Positions 35,286 to 44,599 of a stretch of DNA of 64,000 nt are shown in pieces. The notes beneath the pieces were generated by a model. It saw only the letters and a program-made list of their open reading frames with translations. It was not told the DNA's origin and did not search any database. Source of the stretch: Marisediminitalea aggregata (lineage in GTDB: Bacteria; Pseudomonadota; Gammaproteobacteria; Enterobacterales; Alteromonadaceae); the NCBI RefSeq assembly GCF_900129565.1, contig NZ_FQWD01000001.1, positions 124,001-188,000 on the forward strand, written 5' to 3'. The position numbers and the translations under genes were made by a program. Numbering within the stretch: position 1 is the stretch's first letter; the number at the start of each line of letters is the position of its first letter.

Positions 35286-35969
35286 CTATTCCGGCCGAAT
35301 GCTACCTAAAATAATATGCGTAACCGATGACAGTGTGCTTTGAAAAAAGTCCGGGTCATTCAGGTCTTTTCCGGTAACAGCTTTTACCTGTACGCCAAAA
35401 TCCGCGTAGTGCTGGGTGATAGCCCAAATGCTGAAAATCAGGTGGTATGGATCCACCTCATCCAGTTGCCCTTGATTGATCCAGGCACGAATTACCTTGG
35501 CCTTTTCCTCTACCAGTTTACACAGTGGCGATTCCAGCTCATTTAATAGTAGCGGTGCGCCTTGTACCACTTCCATACAGAACAGTTTGGACTCAGCCGG
35601 ATTGTCTCGCGACATTTCCAACTTCACCTTTATGTAGTTGGTAAGAGTATCAATGGCGTTTTGTTCAACACTGAATTGATGCAGTGGCTTAAGCCACACA
35701 TCCAGCAAATGCTTAATAACATCCAGGTACAGCTGTTCCTTGCTGGAGAAGTAATAAAGCAGGTTGGTTTTAGACACTTTGGCCTTAGCGGCAATTTGTT
35801 CGACGCTGGTGCCGTTTACACCGTGTTGAGAGAACAAGGCCAGTGCGGCCTTCATAACGCGTTCGCGTTTGTCTTGTAGTGCTTTTTCCCGTCGCTTTTG
35901 CGTGGACGGTCTGAACACACGTGCCGGCTTTTGAGGTGCCGCTGGCTGGTCGGCAGAAGAAGACTTCAT
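35286..35969 (-). CDS. rutR: TetR-family regulator of pyrimidine utilisation
   Basis: A TetR-family repressor of about 227 residues. The start at 35969 is preferred, with AAAGGA about 12 bases upstream; the open frame reaches 36005 and ATGs at 35981 and 35969 both exist. The helix-turn-helix is at about residues 45-70 ('GTSVEQIAAKAKVSKTNLLYYF'). The ligand domain follows with 'KLFCMEVVQGAPLL' and 'PYHLIFSIWAITQHYADF', matching E. coli RutR, which senses uracil. It is divergent to rutA with a perfect TGGACC-AAAA-GGTCCA palindrome between them. It should repress the rut operon, and possibly the chemoreceptor, when uracil is low. Confidence 0.9.
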   Translation of the reverse strand: MKSSSADQPAAPQKPARVFRPSTQKRREKALQDKRERVMKAALALFSQHGVNGTSVEQIAAKAKVSKTNLLYYFSSKEQLYLDVIKHLLDVWLKPLHQFSVEQNAIDTLTNYIKVKLEMSRDNPAESKLFCMEVVQGAPLLLNELESPLCKLVEEKAKVIRAWINQGQLDEVDPYHLIFSIWAITQHYADFGVQVKAVTGKDLNDPDFFQSTLSSVTHIILGSIRPE

Positions 35970-36067
35970 CAGTACATACATTCCTTTAATTGTGCTGCAT
36001 GTCAATTCTACACGATGCTGCGCATTGCACCAGTTGAGTACAAGATAAACAATTCAACGCTCCAAAT

Positions 36068-36083
36068 TGGACCAAAAGGTCCA
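36068..36083. promoter_or_regulatory. RutR operator
   Basis: TGGACCAAAAGGTCCA is a perfect palindrome (6-bp arms, 4-base spacer) between rutR and rutA. It keeps the GACC-N4-GGTC core of the E. coli RutR site as I remember it. It lies about 99 bases upstream of rutR and 160 bases upstream of rutA, so it may act on both promoters. Confidence 0.8.
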
Positions 36084-36244
36084 CTTTCAAACACACAAAT
36101 ATCACAAACCATTGATTAATAACAACAATAATAGTTGGCCTACTTTATGCTGAATACTATTTGAACGGCCTTGCGGTAACGCAAGCCGTTTATCCGTAAA
36201 TAAAAAAGCATCTAACGACATTTTATTAAAAAGGGAGAAGTAAT

Positions 36245-37333
36245 ATGGATATCGGCGTATTTATTCCTATTGGCAACAATGGCTGGCTTATTTCCAAAAC
36301 ATCACCCCAGTACAAACCGAGCTTTGATTTAAACAAAGAAATCGTTCTGAAGGCCGAGGCCTACGGGTTAGATTTTGCGTTATCCATGATCAAGTTTAGG
36401 GGCTTTGGTGGTGAAACCGAGTTTTGGGATTACAACCTTGAATCTTTCACGCTGATGGCGGGTCTTGCCGCGGTTACTTCTAAAATTCAACTCTACGCCA
36501 CAGCCGCTACCCTGGTGTTACCACCGGCGGTCATGGCCAGAATGGCGACTACTATCGATTCCATTTCAAACGGACGATTTGGTGTCAATCTGGTTACTGG
36601 CTGGCAGCGCCCTGAATATTCTCAAATGGGCATGTGGCCAGGCGATCAGTTCTTTGGCAACCGTTACGAATACCTTGAAGAGTACATTACGGTGGTCAAA
36701 GAGCTGTGGGAAACCGGGCAAAGTGATTTCAAAGGCGAGCATTTTCAAATGGATGATTGCCGCATGTTACCGAAGCCACAGCGCCCGATCCCGATTATCT
36801 GTGCCGGGCAAAGTGCAGCAGGTATGGCATTTTCCGCCAAGCATGCCGACTACAACTTTTGCTTTGGCAAGGGGGTCAATACCCCAACCGCCTTTGCGCC
36901 AACGGCTGAACGATTAATTGAAGCGGCAGCCAAAGAGGAACGCAAAGTCGATTCCGCTGTACTTATTATGGTGATCGCCGATGAAACAGACGAAAAGGCC
37001 ATGGCGAAGTGGGAATTATATAAAGAGGGTAAGGACCAAAGTGCGCTGGACTGGATGGCAGAACAAGGCGCAGCAGACAAAACCTCAGGTAAAGATACTA
37101 ACGTCAGAGACATGACCAACCCCACTTCAGCAGTCAACCTGAACATGGGTACTTTGGTAGGGTCGTATGCTTCCGTTGCTGCCATGTTAGATGAGATTGC
37201 CACCGTACCAGGGTGTGGCGGTGTCTTACTGACTTTCGATGATTTCTTAATAGGCATGGATGACTTTGGCACCAAAATTCAGCCATTAATGAAGTCAAGA
37301 CAGCACGTTACCGCCACACCGGGAGCGGCATAA
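36245..37333 (+). CDS. rutA: Pyrimidine oxygenase
   Basis: This 362-residue flavin-dependent luciferase-like monooxygenase matches RutA closely: '[16 protein letters not shown]' at the start, '[14 protein letters not shown]', '[19 protein letters not shown]', '[25 protein letters not shown]'. It opens the uracil ring between N3 and C4 using FMNH2 and O2, giving ureidoacrylate peracid. FMNH2 would come from RutF, encoded five genes downstream. GGGAG precedes the ATG and the stop overlaps rutB (TAATG). Confidence 0.95.
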   Translation: MDIGVFIPIGNNGWLISKTSPQYKPSFDLNKEIVLKAEAYGLDFALSMIKFRGFGGETEFWDYNLESFTLMAGLAAVTSKIQLYATAATLVLPPAVMARMATTIDSISNGRFGVNLVTGWQRPEYSQMGMWPGDQFFGNRYEYLEEYITVVKELWETGQSDFKGEHFQMDDCRMLPKPQRPIPIICAGQSAAGMAFSAKHADYNFCFGKGVNTPTAFAPTAERLIEAAAKEERKVDSAVLIMVIADETDEKAMAKWELYKEGKDQSALDWMAEQGAADKTSGKDTNVRDMTNPTSAVNLNMGTLVGSYASVAAMLDEIATVPGCGGVLLTFDDFLIGMDDFGTKIQPLMKSRQHVTATPGAA

Positions 37334-38073
37334 TGGTAACGACTGCGCCGATTGAAATATCAGGCTATTTTGCTGCAGATGAGGGTGATAAGGCGGCGCC
37401 TGTTCTTAATGCCAAGCCAGAGCCGCTGTTGCTGGATCCGGCGAATACCGCCGTGATTGTGGTGGATTTGCAAAATGCCTATGCCAGTAAAATGGGCTAT
37501 CTGGACAAAGCGGGCTTTGATGTATCAACCACAGAACCTGTGATTGCAAATACGCTTAAAGTCCTTAACACCGCCCGTGCCGTTGGTATGCCGGTGGTGT
37601 TCTTTCAGAATGGTTGGGATCCTGAGTACAAGGAAGCAGGCGGGCCGGGCTCTCCCAACTGGTATAAATCCAACGCGCTAAAAACCATGCGTAAGAATCC
37701 AGAACTCATGGGTTCACTGTTGGCGAAGGGTACCTGGGATTACGACCTGGTGGATGAGTTAACCCCTCAAGCTGGTGATATTGTGATCCCGAAAACCCGC
37801 TACAGCGGCTTTTACAATACGAATCTCGACAGCATGTTGCGCAGTCGCGGTATTCGCAATCTGGTATTCACCGGTATTGCTACCAACGTGTGTGTTGAAT
37901 CCACCTTAAGAGATGGGTTCTTTCTGGAATATTTTGGTGTGGTGCTGGCAGATGCCACTCACCAGGCCGGTCCACCAGAGATTCAAACTGCGTCACTTTA
38001 TAACATTGAAACGTTTTTTGGCTGGGTGTCTCAAACCAGCGATTTCTGTCACTTATTTGCCGAGCAAGCATAG
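37333..38073 (+). CDS. rutB: Ureidoacrylate amidohydrolase
   Basis: This 246-residue isochorismatase-like cysteine hydrolase has the catalytic Asp in '[11 protein letters not shown]', Lys in '[12 protein letters not shown]' and Cys in '[15 protein letters not shown]'. It cleaves ureidoacrylate, releasing carbamate (to CO2 and ammonia) and aminoacrylate. It is translationally coupled to rutA through a shared TAATG and has the length of E. coli RutB. Confidence 0.95.
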   Translation: MVTTAPIEISGYFAADEGDKAAPVLNAKPEPLLLDPANTAVIVVDLQNAYASKMGYLDKAGFDVSTTEPVIANTLKVLNTARAVGMPVVFFQNGWDPEYKEAGGPGSPNWYKSNALKTMRKNPELMGSLLAKGTWDYDLVDELTPQAGDIVIPKTRYSGFYNTNLDSMLRSRGIRNLVFTGIATNVCVESTLRDGFFLEYFGVVLADATHQAGPPEIQTASLYNIETFFGWVSQTSDFCHLFAEQA

Positions 38074-38094
38074 TTAACACCAAGGAAACAGGTC

Positions 38095-38478
38095 ATGAGT
38101 AAAAAAGCCATTATTCCTGCGGGAACCAGTACCCCCATTGCGCCTTTTGTACCCGGTTCGATGGCAGACAATATTCTGTATGTATCGGGCACGTTGCCCT
38201 TTGATGAGAACAACGATGTTGTGCACGTAGGCGATGCCGCTGCACAAACCCGGCATGTTCTGGAAACCATCAAAAGTGTGGTAGAGGAAGCCGGTGGCAC
38301 CATGGACGACATTACCTTTAACTCCATTTTCATTACCGACTGGGATAACTACAAAGCCGTGAATGAAGTTTACGCGTCGTATTTCCCTGGCGAAAAACCT
38401 GCGCGTTACTGCATTAAGGTTGAACTGGTGAAGCCAGATGCCTTAATCGAAATAGCCAGCGTTGCCCATATCGGATAA
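38095..38478 (+). CDS. rutC: RidA-family aminoacrylate deaminase
   Basis: This 127-residue YjgF/RidA-fold protein has '[17 protein letters not shown]', '[18 protein letters not shown]' and the family arginine in '[18 protein letters not shown]'. In the Rut pathway RutC speeds hydrolysis of (peroxy)aminoacrylate. It lies 21 bases after rutB, with AAGGA before its ATG, and is followed by rutD after 6 bases. Confidence 0.93.
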   Translation: MSKKAIIPAGTSTPIAPFVPGSMADNILYVSGTLPFDENNDVVHVGDAAAQTRHVLETIKSVVEEAGGTMDDITFNSIFITDWDNYKAVNEVYASYFPGEKPARYCIKVELVKPDALIEIASVAHIG

Positions 38479-38484
38479 GCGTCT

Positions 38485-39282
38485 ATGCACTATGAATGGC
38501 ATGGCAGCCAGTTAGACTCAGCGCCTGTTTTGGTATTTTCTTCCGGTCTGGGCGGCTCAGCACATTTCTGGAAAGGACAATTGGCCGCGCTAGGTAAAGA
38601 CTACCGCATATTACTTTACGATCACGCAGGCACAGGGCGCAGTCCGGCTAAGCTTCCCGATAATTACAGTATTGAGCATATGGCCGATGAGCTATTGACC
38701 CTGTTAGCATCATTGTCAGTTACCCGGTGTGATTTTGTCGGCCATGCGCTGGGCGGTTTGGTTGGGATGGCGCTCGCAAAAAACCAACCAGCATTAATAA
38801 ACAACCTGGTCGTGGTGAACGCCTGGTCGCAGCCCAACCCGCATACTCTGAGATGCTTCGCTATTCGTAAGGCTTTGCTAGCGAACTGTGAGCCGCAGAT
38901 GTTTTTGCAAATGCAGGCGCTGATCCTGTATCCACCGGATTACATTACCCGCCATATCACCGAGCTTGGGCAGGAGGAAGCTCACATGCTGGCACACTTC
39001 CCAAATCAGCCGAATTTACTCAAACGCATTGAGGCGTTGAGTCAGTTTGATATCGACGCCTCGCTGGGACAAATACAAACGCGTACGCTGGTTTATGCCA
39101 ACAAAGACGATGTATTAGTGCCTTGGCAGCAGTCACTTAATCTGGCAAATAAGTTGCCCAACGCACAGCTTCAAGCGTTTGATTATGGCGGCCACGCGTC
39201 CTCAGTCACTACGCCAGATACCTTTAACGACACACTTCTCACGTTTTTATCTACCCAACAACAAGCCGCACAGGCTGTGTAA
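38485..39282 (+). CDS. rutD: Alpha/beta-hydrolase-fold aminoacrylate hydrolase
   Basis: This 265-residue protein, practically the length of E. coli RutD, has an alpha/beta hydrolase fold: 'SSGLGGSAHFWKGQL', 'LYDHAGTGRSP' and a C-terminal 'YGGHAS'. The nucleophile elbow reads GHALGG, with Ala where hydrolases have Ser. The same change is found in RutD of E. coli as I recall it, so this is a family trait and not decay. The role is to raise conversion of aminoacrylate to malonic semialdehyde and ammonia. Confidence 0.92.
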   Translation: MHYEWHGSQLDSAPVLVFSSGLGGSAHFWKGQLAALGKDYRILLYDHAGTGRSPAKLPDNYSIEHMADELLTLLASLSVTRCDFVGHALGGLVGMALAKNQPALINNLVVVNAWSQPNPHTLRCFAIRKALLANCEPQMFLQMQALILYPPDYITRHITELGQEEAHMLAHFPNQPNLLKRIEALSQFDIDASLGQIQTRTLVYANKDDVLVPWQQSLNLANKLPNAQLQAFDYGGHASSVTTPDTFNDTLLTFLSTQQQAAQAV

Positions 39283-39297
39283 AAGGATTAATTCACT

Positions 39298-39888
39298 ATG
39301 GCAACTTCCGTTAGCAATGAGGCTCTTGCACAGATATTTACCGAAGCGCATACGCATACCACCTGGCAGGACAAGCCCGTCCCCGACACGCTAATTAAAC
39401 AACTTTATGAACTCACGAAGTTCGGCCCAACGTCAGCAAACTGCTGCCCCGCCCGCTTTGTGTTTGTTACATCACAGGAAGGCAAAGAAAAGCTCAAGCC
39501 GTGTTTGTCGAGCGGTAATCTTGAACAAACTATGACCGCGCCCTGCACGGTTATCGTGGCATTCGACGCAGAGTTTTACGAACAACTGCCCACGCTGTTT
39601 CCCTACGCCGATGCACGAAGCTGGTTTACATCCAGCCCGGAAGCCGCCTATGAGACTGCCATGCGCAACGGCTCGTTACAGGGAGCATATCTGATGTACG
39701 CCGCCAGAGCACTTGGACTCGATACCGGCGCGATGTCGGGCTTTAACCCCACATTGCTGAATGAGACCTTTTTCGCCGACAGCACATGGAAGGTCAATTT
39801 TCTCCTGAACATAGGGTATGGGGACGGAAAAAAAGTCCATAAGCGTTTACCACGCCTGTCATTCGACGAGGCCTGTCAGGTGCGCTAA
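39298..39888 (+). CDS. rutE: Malonic semialdehyde reductase, nitroreductase family
   Basis: This 196-residue nitroreductase-fold protein is identical in length to E. coli RutE. FMN-site features are '[16 protein letters not shown]' and '[13 protein letters not shown]'. It reduces toxic malonic semialdehyde to 3-hydroxypropionate. AAAGGA lies before the ATG. The same operon also encodes an acyl-CoA-forming semialdehyde dehydrogenase, so the aldehyde has two possible fates. Confidence 0.93.
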   Translation: MATSVSNEALAQIFTEAHTHTTWQDKPVPDTLIKQLYELTKFGPTSANCCPARFVFVTSQEGKEKLKPCLSSGNLEQTMTAPCTVIVAFDAEFYEQLPTLFPYADARSWFTSSPEAAYETAMRNGSLQGAYLMYAARALGLDTGAMSGFNPTLLNETFFADSTWKVNFLLNIGYGDGKKVHKRLPRLSFDEACQVR

Positions 39889-39927
39889 GCCTGCACAATC
39901 ATTTTTCATCATCACAAGGAATTCGCC

Positions 39928-40467
39928 ATGACCACTACCGTAATGGAAAGTACTTCACTCTCAATGTCAGATGGCGTTACGCCGGAGATGTTTCGCCAGG
40001 GTATGACCAACCTGGCCGGCGCCGTAAACATCGTCACGACACCTGGTCTCAACGACGGCGTGGGCCAGGCGGGTTTTACCGCAACTGCGGTATGCAGCGT
40101 TAGCGACAGCCCGGCAACACTGCTGGTTTGTCTTAATCGCAGCGCCTCGGTACACGAAGTGTTTAAACACAGTAAGTACCTGGCCATCAATACGCTGCGC
40201 GAAGACCAGCAGGACTTGTCGAACATCTTTGGCGGTAAAGCAGCAATGGTCGACCGCTTTGGACAGGGTCACTGGCAAACCTTACTTACCGGTTCACCTG
40301 TGCTATCAGACGCGGCAGTGTCTTTCGACTGTATTATCACCGACCGTAAAAGCGTCGCGACACATGACGTACTGTTTTGTGAAGTACTGGCTATTAAGCA
40401 AGCTGCAGAGGCAGGCGCGTTGTTATACCACCAGCGTGGCTATCGCCAACTGTCAGCTCAGGTTTAA
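39928..40467 (+). CDS. rutF: NADH:FMN reductase of the Rut pathway
   Basis: This 179-residue flavin-reductase-domain protein has 'FRQGMTNLAGAVNIVTT', 'GFTATAVCSVSDSPATLLVCLNR' and 'FAINTL'-type 'YLAINTLREDQQDLSNIFGG'. It supplies FMNH2 to RutA. AAGGAATTCGCC precedes the ATG. It is the last canonical rut gene here; the dehydrogenase gene follows after about 30 bases, where E. coli has the permease gene rutG. Confidence 0.93.
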   Translation: MTTTVMESTSLSMSDGVTPEMFRQGMTNLAGAVNIVTTPGLNDGVGQAGFTATAVCSVSDSPATLLVCLNRSASVHEVFKHSKYLAINTLREDQQDLSNIFGGKAAMVDRFGQGHWQTLLTGSPVLSDAAVSFDCIITDRKSVATHDVLFCEVLAIKQAAEAGALLYHQRGYRQLSAQV

Positions 40468-40499
40468 ACATGCCGGATATGTGTAGGAAAAAGACAGAA

Positions 40500-41990
40500 A
40501 TGGACGTAATAGGACACTTTATAAACGGTGAGCTGTGTACCCCTGAAAGCCGCACTCAGCCAGTGTACAACCCTTCAACGGGCGAGGCTGTCAAACAGGT
40601 ATTGCTCGCCTCCGACACTACCGTAAAAGCAGCGATCAGCAGCGCGCAAGCGGCGTATCCTGCCTGGCGCAATACGCCGGTAAACAAGCGGGCTCAGGTC
40701 ATGTTCCGCTTCAAAGCCCTTCTGGAAGCCCATGCCGATACGATTATTAAACTGATTGGCGAAGAGCACGGCAAGATCAGTCATGATGCCGCGGGTGAGT
40801 TACAACGCGGCATAGAAAATGTCGAGTTTGCCTGTGCTGCCCCACAAATGCTGAAAGGCGAATACAGCAAAGGCGTAGGCCCCGGCATTGATGCCTGGAG
40901 CGAGTTTCAGCCACTAGGCGTAGTGGCCGGCATCACCCCGTTTAATTTCCCCGCCATGGTCCCCCTGTGGATGTTTCCGCTTGCCATTGCCTGCGGCAAT
41001 ACATTCGTACTAAAGCCGTCAGAACGCGATCCCAGCTGTGCACTTTATATGGCAAAATTACTGCAGGAAGCCGGATTACCCGATGGCGTCTTCAATGTGG
41101 TTAATGGCGACAAAACCGCAGTAGACACCCTGCTCACAGACCAGAACGTGCAGGCAGTCAGTTTTGTTGGCTCAACGTCGATTGCCGAATATATCTATAC
41201 TACCGCCAATGCCAACGGCAAGCGCTGTCAGGCGTTGGGTGGCGCTAAAAACCACGCCATCGTGATGCCTGACGCCGACCTGGACAATGCCGTAAACCAA
41301 CTATTAGGCGCAGCTTTCGGCTCTTCTGGTGAACGTTGTATGGCATTGTCAGTAGTGGTAGCAGTTGGCAATACGGTAGCAGAACAACTGGTTGAAAAGC
41401 TGAAAGTTGCCATGCAAGACCTTCGGGTTGGCAGCTACGAACACGACACAAACCATTTTGGCCCACTGATCACTCAGACGCATAAAGCGAAGGTAGAAGA
41501 CTACATCACCAGCGCACAACAACAGGGCGCAGATATTGTCGTAGATGGCAGAAACCCGCAGGTTCCCGATTACCCCAATGGCTTTTACGTTGGCGCCACG
41601 CTAATCGACAAAGTGACTGCCAGTATGGACAGCTACCAGGCAGAGATTTTTGGCCCGGTGATGCAGGTACTTCGCGTTGAGACAATGCAACAGGCTATGG
41701 ACTTAATAGACGAGCATGAATACGGTAACGGCACCTGCATATTCACCCGCGATGGCGAAGCGGCCCGGTATTTTTCCGACCATATTCAGGTGGGTATGGT
41801 AGGCATAAACGTTCCGTTGCCCGTGCCCGTTGCCTACCATAGCTTTGGCGGCTGGAAGCGCTCATTGTTTGGTGACCTGCATGCCTATGGCCCAGACGGC
41901 GTAAAGTTTTACACCAAACGAAAAACAATTACTCAGCGCTGGCCCTCAACTGGCGTCAGAGAAGGTGTGAGCTTTGCGTTCCCAAGCTAA
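40500..41990 (+). CDS. mmsA: CoA-acylating (methyl)malonate-semialdehyde dehydrogenase
   Basis: A 496-residue aldehyde dehydrogenase of the MmsA/IolA group. The ATG at 40500 (AGGAAA nine bases before) fits the family start 'IGHFINGEL' better than the open frame from 40470. Motifs are 'GITPFNFPAMVPLWMFPLAIACGNTF', 'VSFVGSTSIAEYIY', the catalytic 'GSSGERCMALS' (Cys280) and 'INVPLPVPVAYHSFGGWKRS', special to MmsA. It turns malonate semialdehyde into acetyl-CoA and CO2 with NAD and CoA. As the seventh gene of the rut operon it would let pyrimidine carbon enter central metabolism. Confidence 0.92.
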   Translation: MDVIGHFINGELCTPESRTQPVYNPSTGEAVKQVLLASDTTVKAAISSAQAAYPAWRNTPVNKRAQVMFRFKALLEAHADTIIKLIGEEHGKISHDAAGELQRGIENVEFACAAPQMLKGEYSKGVGPGIDAWSEFQPLGVVAGITPFNFPAMVPLWMFPLAIACGNTFVLKPSERDPSCALYMAKLLQEAGLPDGVFNVVNGDKTAVDTLLTDQNVQAVSFVGSTSIAEYIYTTANANGKRCQALGGAKNHAIVMPDADLDNAVNQLLGAAFGSSGERCMALSVVVAVGNTVAEQLVEKLKVAMQDLRVGSYEHDTNHFGPLITQTHKAKVEDYITSAQQQGADIVVDGRNPQVPDYPNGFYVGATLIDKVTASMDSYQAEIFGPVMQVLRVETMQQAMDLIDEHEYGNGTCIFTRDGEAARYFSDHIQVGMVGINVPLPVPVAYHSFGGWKRSLFGDLHAYGPDGVKFYTKRKTITQRWPSTGVREGVSFAFPS

Positions 41991-42008
41991 TACTGCATTG
42001 CAAAAGCG

Positions 42009-42029
42009 CAGGCGAACCCGTGTCGCCTG
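42009..42029 (+). terminator. Weak hairpin after the rut operon
   Basis: CAGGCGA and TCGCCTG form 7-bp arms around a 7-base loop, 19 bases after the mmsA stop, with no T run. It may be the end of the rut transcript. Confidence 0.4.
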
Positions 42030-42050
42030 ACTGCTTTAGCCAATAGCCTT

Positions 42051-42314
42051 ATACCAATCCGTATAGAATATTGCCCTAGCAGAGTGAGTCAAATCGACTT
42101 AGATCACGACGCGGTTACTGAGGCATAGTCACTCTACGTCCAGTAACCGCAACACAGAGCTAAGTCGATTTGGCCACTCCCTTCGGGCGAGGCTGACAGG
42201 CTTTCTGCCTTCGTTACATTTGCTTGATTTAGCACCACTAAACCTGCGCAAATAAGCCTCGCCATAAAACCTGTCAGTCTCGCTGATAGGGTAATATTCT
42301 ATGCGGATTGGTAT
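42051..42314. mobile_element. MITE-like element with 32-bp terminal inverted repeats
   Basis: The ends start ATACCAATCCG(T/C)ATAGAATA and match as inverted repeats over 32 bases with three mismatches. Inside are nested inverted repeats: GCGGTTACTG/CAGTAACCGC, and TCAAATCGACTTAG paired with CTAAGTCGATTTGG. The element is 264 bases, carries no credible gene and could fold into a large cruciform. The right end abuts the stop codon of the WD40 lipoprotein gene. No unambiguous target-site duplication was seen. Confidence 0.75.
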
Positions 42315-43348
42315 TAATACGAGCCGCTCTGTTCTGCGATGTCTGCTATATCCCAATCCTGCAAAACACCGTCAGATGTAACAGTGCGCAACCTTGCAGG
42401 GTTGGTAAAACGCATGTCCAAAACAGTTGAGCCAAAGCCCTGAGCTTCAGCCCACCACTGTGCAATGGGATTACCTTCCGGGAGCTGCCAGATAATCATC
42501 TCAGTCTTTGGCGATGAGGTAATCAACCACGGATTAACAGGGGCAAAGCGCGCTACACGGAACCATTGAAATCGCTCCCAATACGCCAGCTCACTGATAA
42601 TTTCGTTGTACTGACTTTGCCAGATTACTTGCGTTTCCAGCGCGTCAGAAACAAAGACGTTGTTATCCCGTCCCACTTCCAGACTGGTAACACGATGCGG
42701 CACAGTGAGCGTTTGTTCTGGCGCTTTTTTTTGCTTGTCCCACCTGACAACCAGGCCATCATTGCCCGCACTGTATAGCTCACCATCTGGCGACACGATT
42801 AACTTCACAACATCAGCATCGTGTTGATGAGCGAGGTGATACTCATCGCTGCGGGTATCTGCAAACAGGATGTCGCCCCCACTGGTGCCTATCACAAACG
42901 AATGAGGAGCCAGAATAAAGCGCAGCGAGGTGATGCTGGCGTCGCCTAGTTGAGCAGACAGATCCAAAGATCCTGCGGGCTCAGCACTCGTGGCATCCCA
43001 AATCTGAACGACGGTGCGCGTCGCCGACAACAGGTATCGAGCAGACTCATCCATATGCATCATTGAGGTATCAGGCAAGACATCCGGCGCGTGCCAGTCA
43101 ACAAGCCGCTTTTGCGTATCGTTATCCCAAACAGCGAGCCGTCCTTGGGGGAACAACAGCGCTGTATGCTGTCCCTGCTTCGACAGCGCTGCAGACAGAA
43201 TGAATGAGTCGGTGATTTGCCATCGCCCGATATCGTTAACGGGCTCAGGCTCAGGGGTACAGGCAACGCACTGAACCGATACCAGCAAAACGGCTAAACG
43301 AAGATATCTGTCCAAGGTTATGGCCCACACTGAGAAAACCCAGACCAT
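42314..43348 (-). CDS. WD40-repeat lipoprotein
   Basis: This protein of up to 344 residues contains a hydrophobic segment ending in a lipobox-like 'VQCVAC' about 20 residues before the mature part. The translation start is unsure: the ATG at 43348 gives a long leader, and a TTG before 'DRYLRLAVLLVS' would give a normal lipoprotein signal. The mature part is a beta-propeller with weak WD40 repeats ('ESARYLLSATRTVVQIWDATS', 'DADVVKLIVSPDGELYSAGNDGLVVRWD', 'VTSDGVLQDWDI'). Such proteins scaffold envelope assemblies. Its stop codon lies at the edge of the MITE-like element. It is divergent to the metallo-beta-lactamase-fold gene. Confidence 0.75.
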   Translation of the reverse strand: MVWVFSVWAITLDRYLRLAVLLVSVQCVACTPEPEPVNDIGRWQITDSFILSAALSKQGQHTALLFPQGRLAVWDNDTQKRLVDWHAPDVLPDTSMMHMDESARYLLSATRTVVQIWDATSAEPAGSLDLSAQLGDASITSLRFILAPHSFVIGTSGGDILFADTRSDEYHLAHQHDADVVKLIVSPDGELYSAGNDGLVVRWDKQKKAPEQTLTVPHRVTSLEVGRDNNVFVSDALETQVIWQSQYNEIISELAYWERFQWFRVARFAPVNPWLITSSPKTEMIIWQLPEGNPIAQWWAEAQGFGSTVLDMRFTNPARLRTVTSDGVLQDWDIADIAEQSGSY

Positions 43349-43467
43349 ACCGTTTTTTTACAAACGCGCCAACAGATACGTTTGGTTACACAAACCTGAA
43401 GCGGAACAGTGCGTTACTTCGGCGAAACTTGGTACACTTTGCCGTGAAAAACAGAAAGGACAACCTT

Positions 43468-44553
43468 GTGTACCGAGCTTTATTACTTCTGGGTCTGACC
43501 ATGCTGGCCGGCTGTGCGGTTAAAAACCAGGTGAACGTTATTGCCCCCGAATCTTCCCTGCTGGTGTATGCCGATGTTGAAGGGTATGAAGACAGATTCC
43601 AGAATATTTACGCTAAATTCTCTGATTATCCGGTAACGTGCAGCGAAAATTGCTATCCAGCTTCGCCACTCATTGAATGCGATTCGCCAATGCAGGATTG
43701 CCTGTACACCGGTGAAAAACGCGACGTCACCACGGACGCTGGCTTTAGTGTTACCTGGTTAGGCCATGCAAGCTTCTACGTTCAGACTGCCGCAGGGCAA
43801 CGCTTTTTGATTGACCCGGTATTTGACCAGTTTGACTGGCCGGTAGACTGGGCCTTCAGATTGTCTGATGGCTTTTTCCGCAATAAACCAGCACCACTGC
43901 CAATAGAGGCGTCGACGCCTGTTGATGCCGTTATGTACTCGCACATTCATTACGATCATTTCAACAAGCGCGACATTGGCAAAATAGGCACCGCACCGGA
44001 CTATTTAGTGCCAATGGGCTTCGCTGAACACTTTGCTCAACAAGGTTATGCAATTAACGAAATGGCCTGGTACGCCAATAAACAGATTGGTGACACCACC
44101 GTTCACTTTGTGCCAGCCCATCACTTCAGCAACCGAATTTGGGTGCCCTATATTTACGAAGACAACAACAAGTCTTTGTGGGGTGGCTGGGTATTAGAAA
44201 ACAAGGGAAAGACGTTATTTTTTGCAGGTGATACCGGGTATTCCCCGCATTTTAAAGATATCGCCAAGCGGTTCGGACCAATAGACGTTTGCCTGCTGCC
44301 CATTGCCTCTTACTTTAGCGAAGAGTCACCAAAGTTCTACCGTAAAGTCCACACAACGCCAGAAGATGCGCTGGTTGCAGCAAAAGAATTGGGATGTAAG
44401 GCAATGGTGCCATGGGGATACGGCAATGCCAGCTGGCGAATGGGCGACAAAACGTCACATTCAGCGTTGTTCCGGCTGTTACATATGTACGAGGAACTCA
44501 ATGCAGACGTGCCGCTTCATGTTCTGAATGAAGGGGATACCATCGCGTTTTAA
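43468..44553 (+). CDS. Metallo-beta-lactamase-fold lipoprotein, NAPE-PLD/UlaG-like
   Basis: A GTG start at 43468 (AAAGGA seven bases upstream) gives 361 residues beginning with a short lipoprotein signal (lipobox LAGC). The open frame from 43429 adds a polar leader and is less likely. The metal site is 'SHIHYDHFNKRD' (HxHxDH), with more ligands at 'FVPAHHFSNR', 'FFAGDTGYSPHF' and 'VPWGYGNASW'. This is the beta-lactamase_2 / NAPE-phospholipase D-like group, a possible phosphodiesterase or lactonase. Outer-membrane or periplasmic lipid turnover is conceivable; the substrate is unknown. Confidence 0.83.
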   Translation: MYRALLLLGLTMLAGCAVKNQVNVIAPESSLLVYADVEGYEDRFQNIYAKFSDYPVTCSENCYPASPLIECDSPMQDCLYTGEKRDVTTDAGFSVTWLGHASFYVQTAAGQRFLIDPVFDQFDWPVDWAFRLSDGFFRNKPAPLPIEASTPVDAVMYSHIHYDHFNKRDIGKIGTAPDYLVPMGFAEHFAQQGYAINEMAWYANKQIGDTTVHFVPAHHFSNRIWVPYIYEDNNKSLWGGWVLENKGKTLFFAGDTGYSPHFKDIAKRFGPIDVCLLPIASYFSEESPKFYRKVHTTPEDALVAAKELGCKAMVPWGYGNASWRMGDKTSHSALFRLLHMYEELNADVPLHVLNEGDTIAF

Positions 44554-44556
44554 TGT

Positions 44557-44587
44557 TTAGCCCCTGTATTTAATAAACAGGGGCTAA
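44557..44587. terminator. Bidirectional terminator between the MBL gene and efpL
   Basis: TTAGCCCCTGT and ACAGGGGCTAA form perfect 11-bp arms around a 9-base AT loop, between convergent stop codons. Confidence 0.75.
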
Positions 44588-44599
44588 GCCCATCACAGA

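Noticed and set aside
38485..39282. Loss of the catalytic serine in RutD as a sign of pseudogenisation
   Set aside because: GHALGG with Ala is also what I recall for E. coli RutD, and the rest of the frame is intact and in a complete operon.
42129..42356. 75-residue minus-strand frame
   Set aside because: It lies almost wholly inside the MITE-like inverted-repeat element and has no ribosome site or family features.
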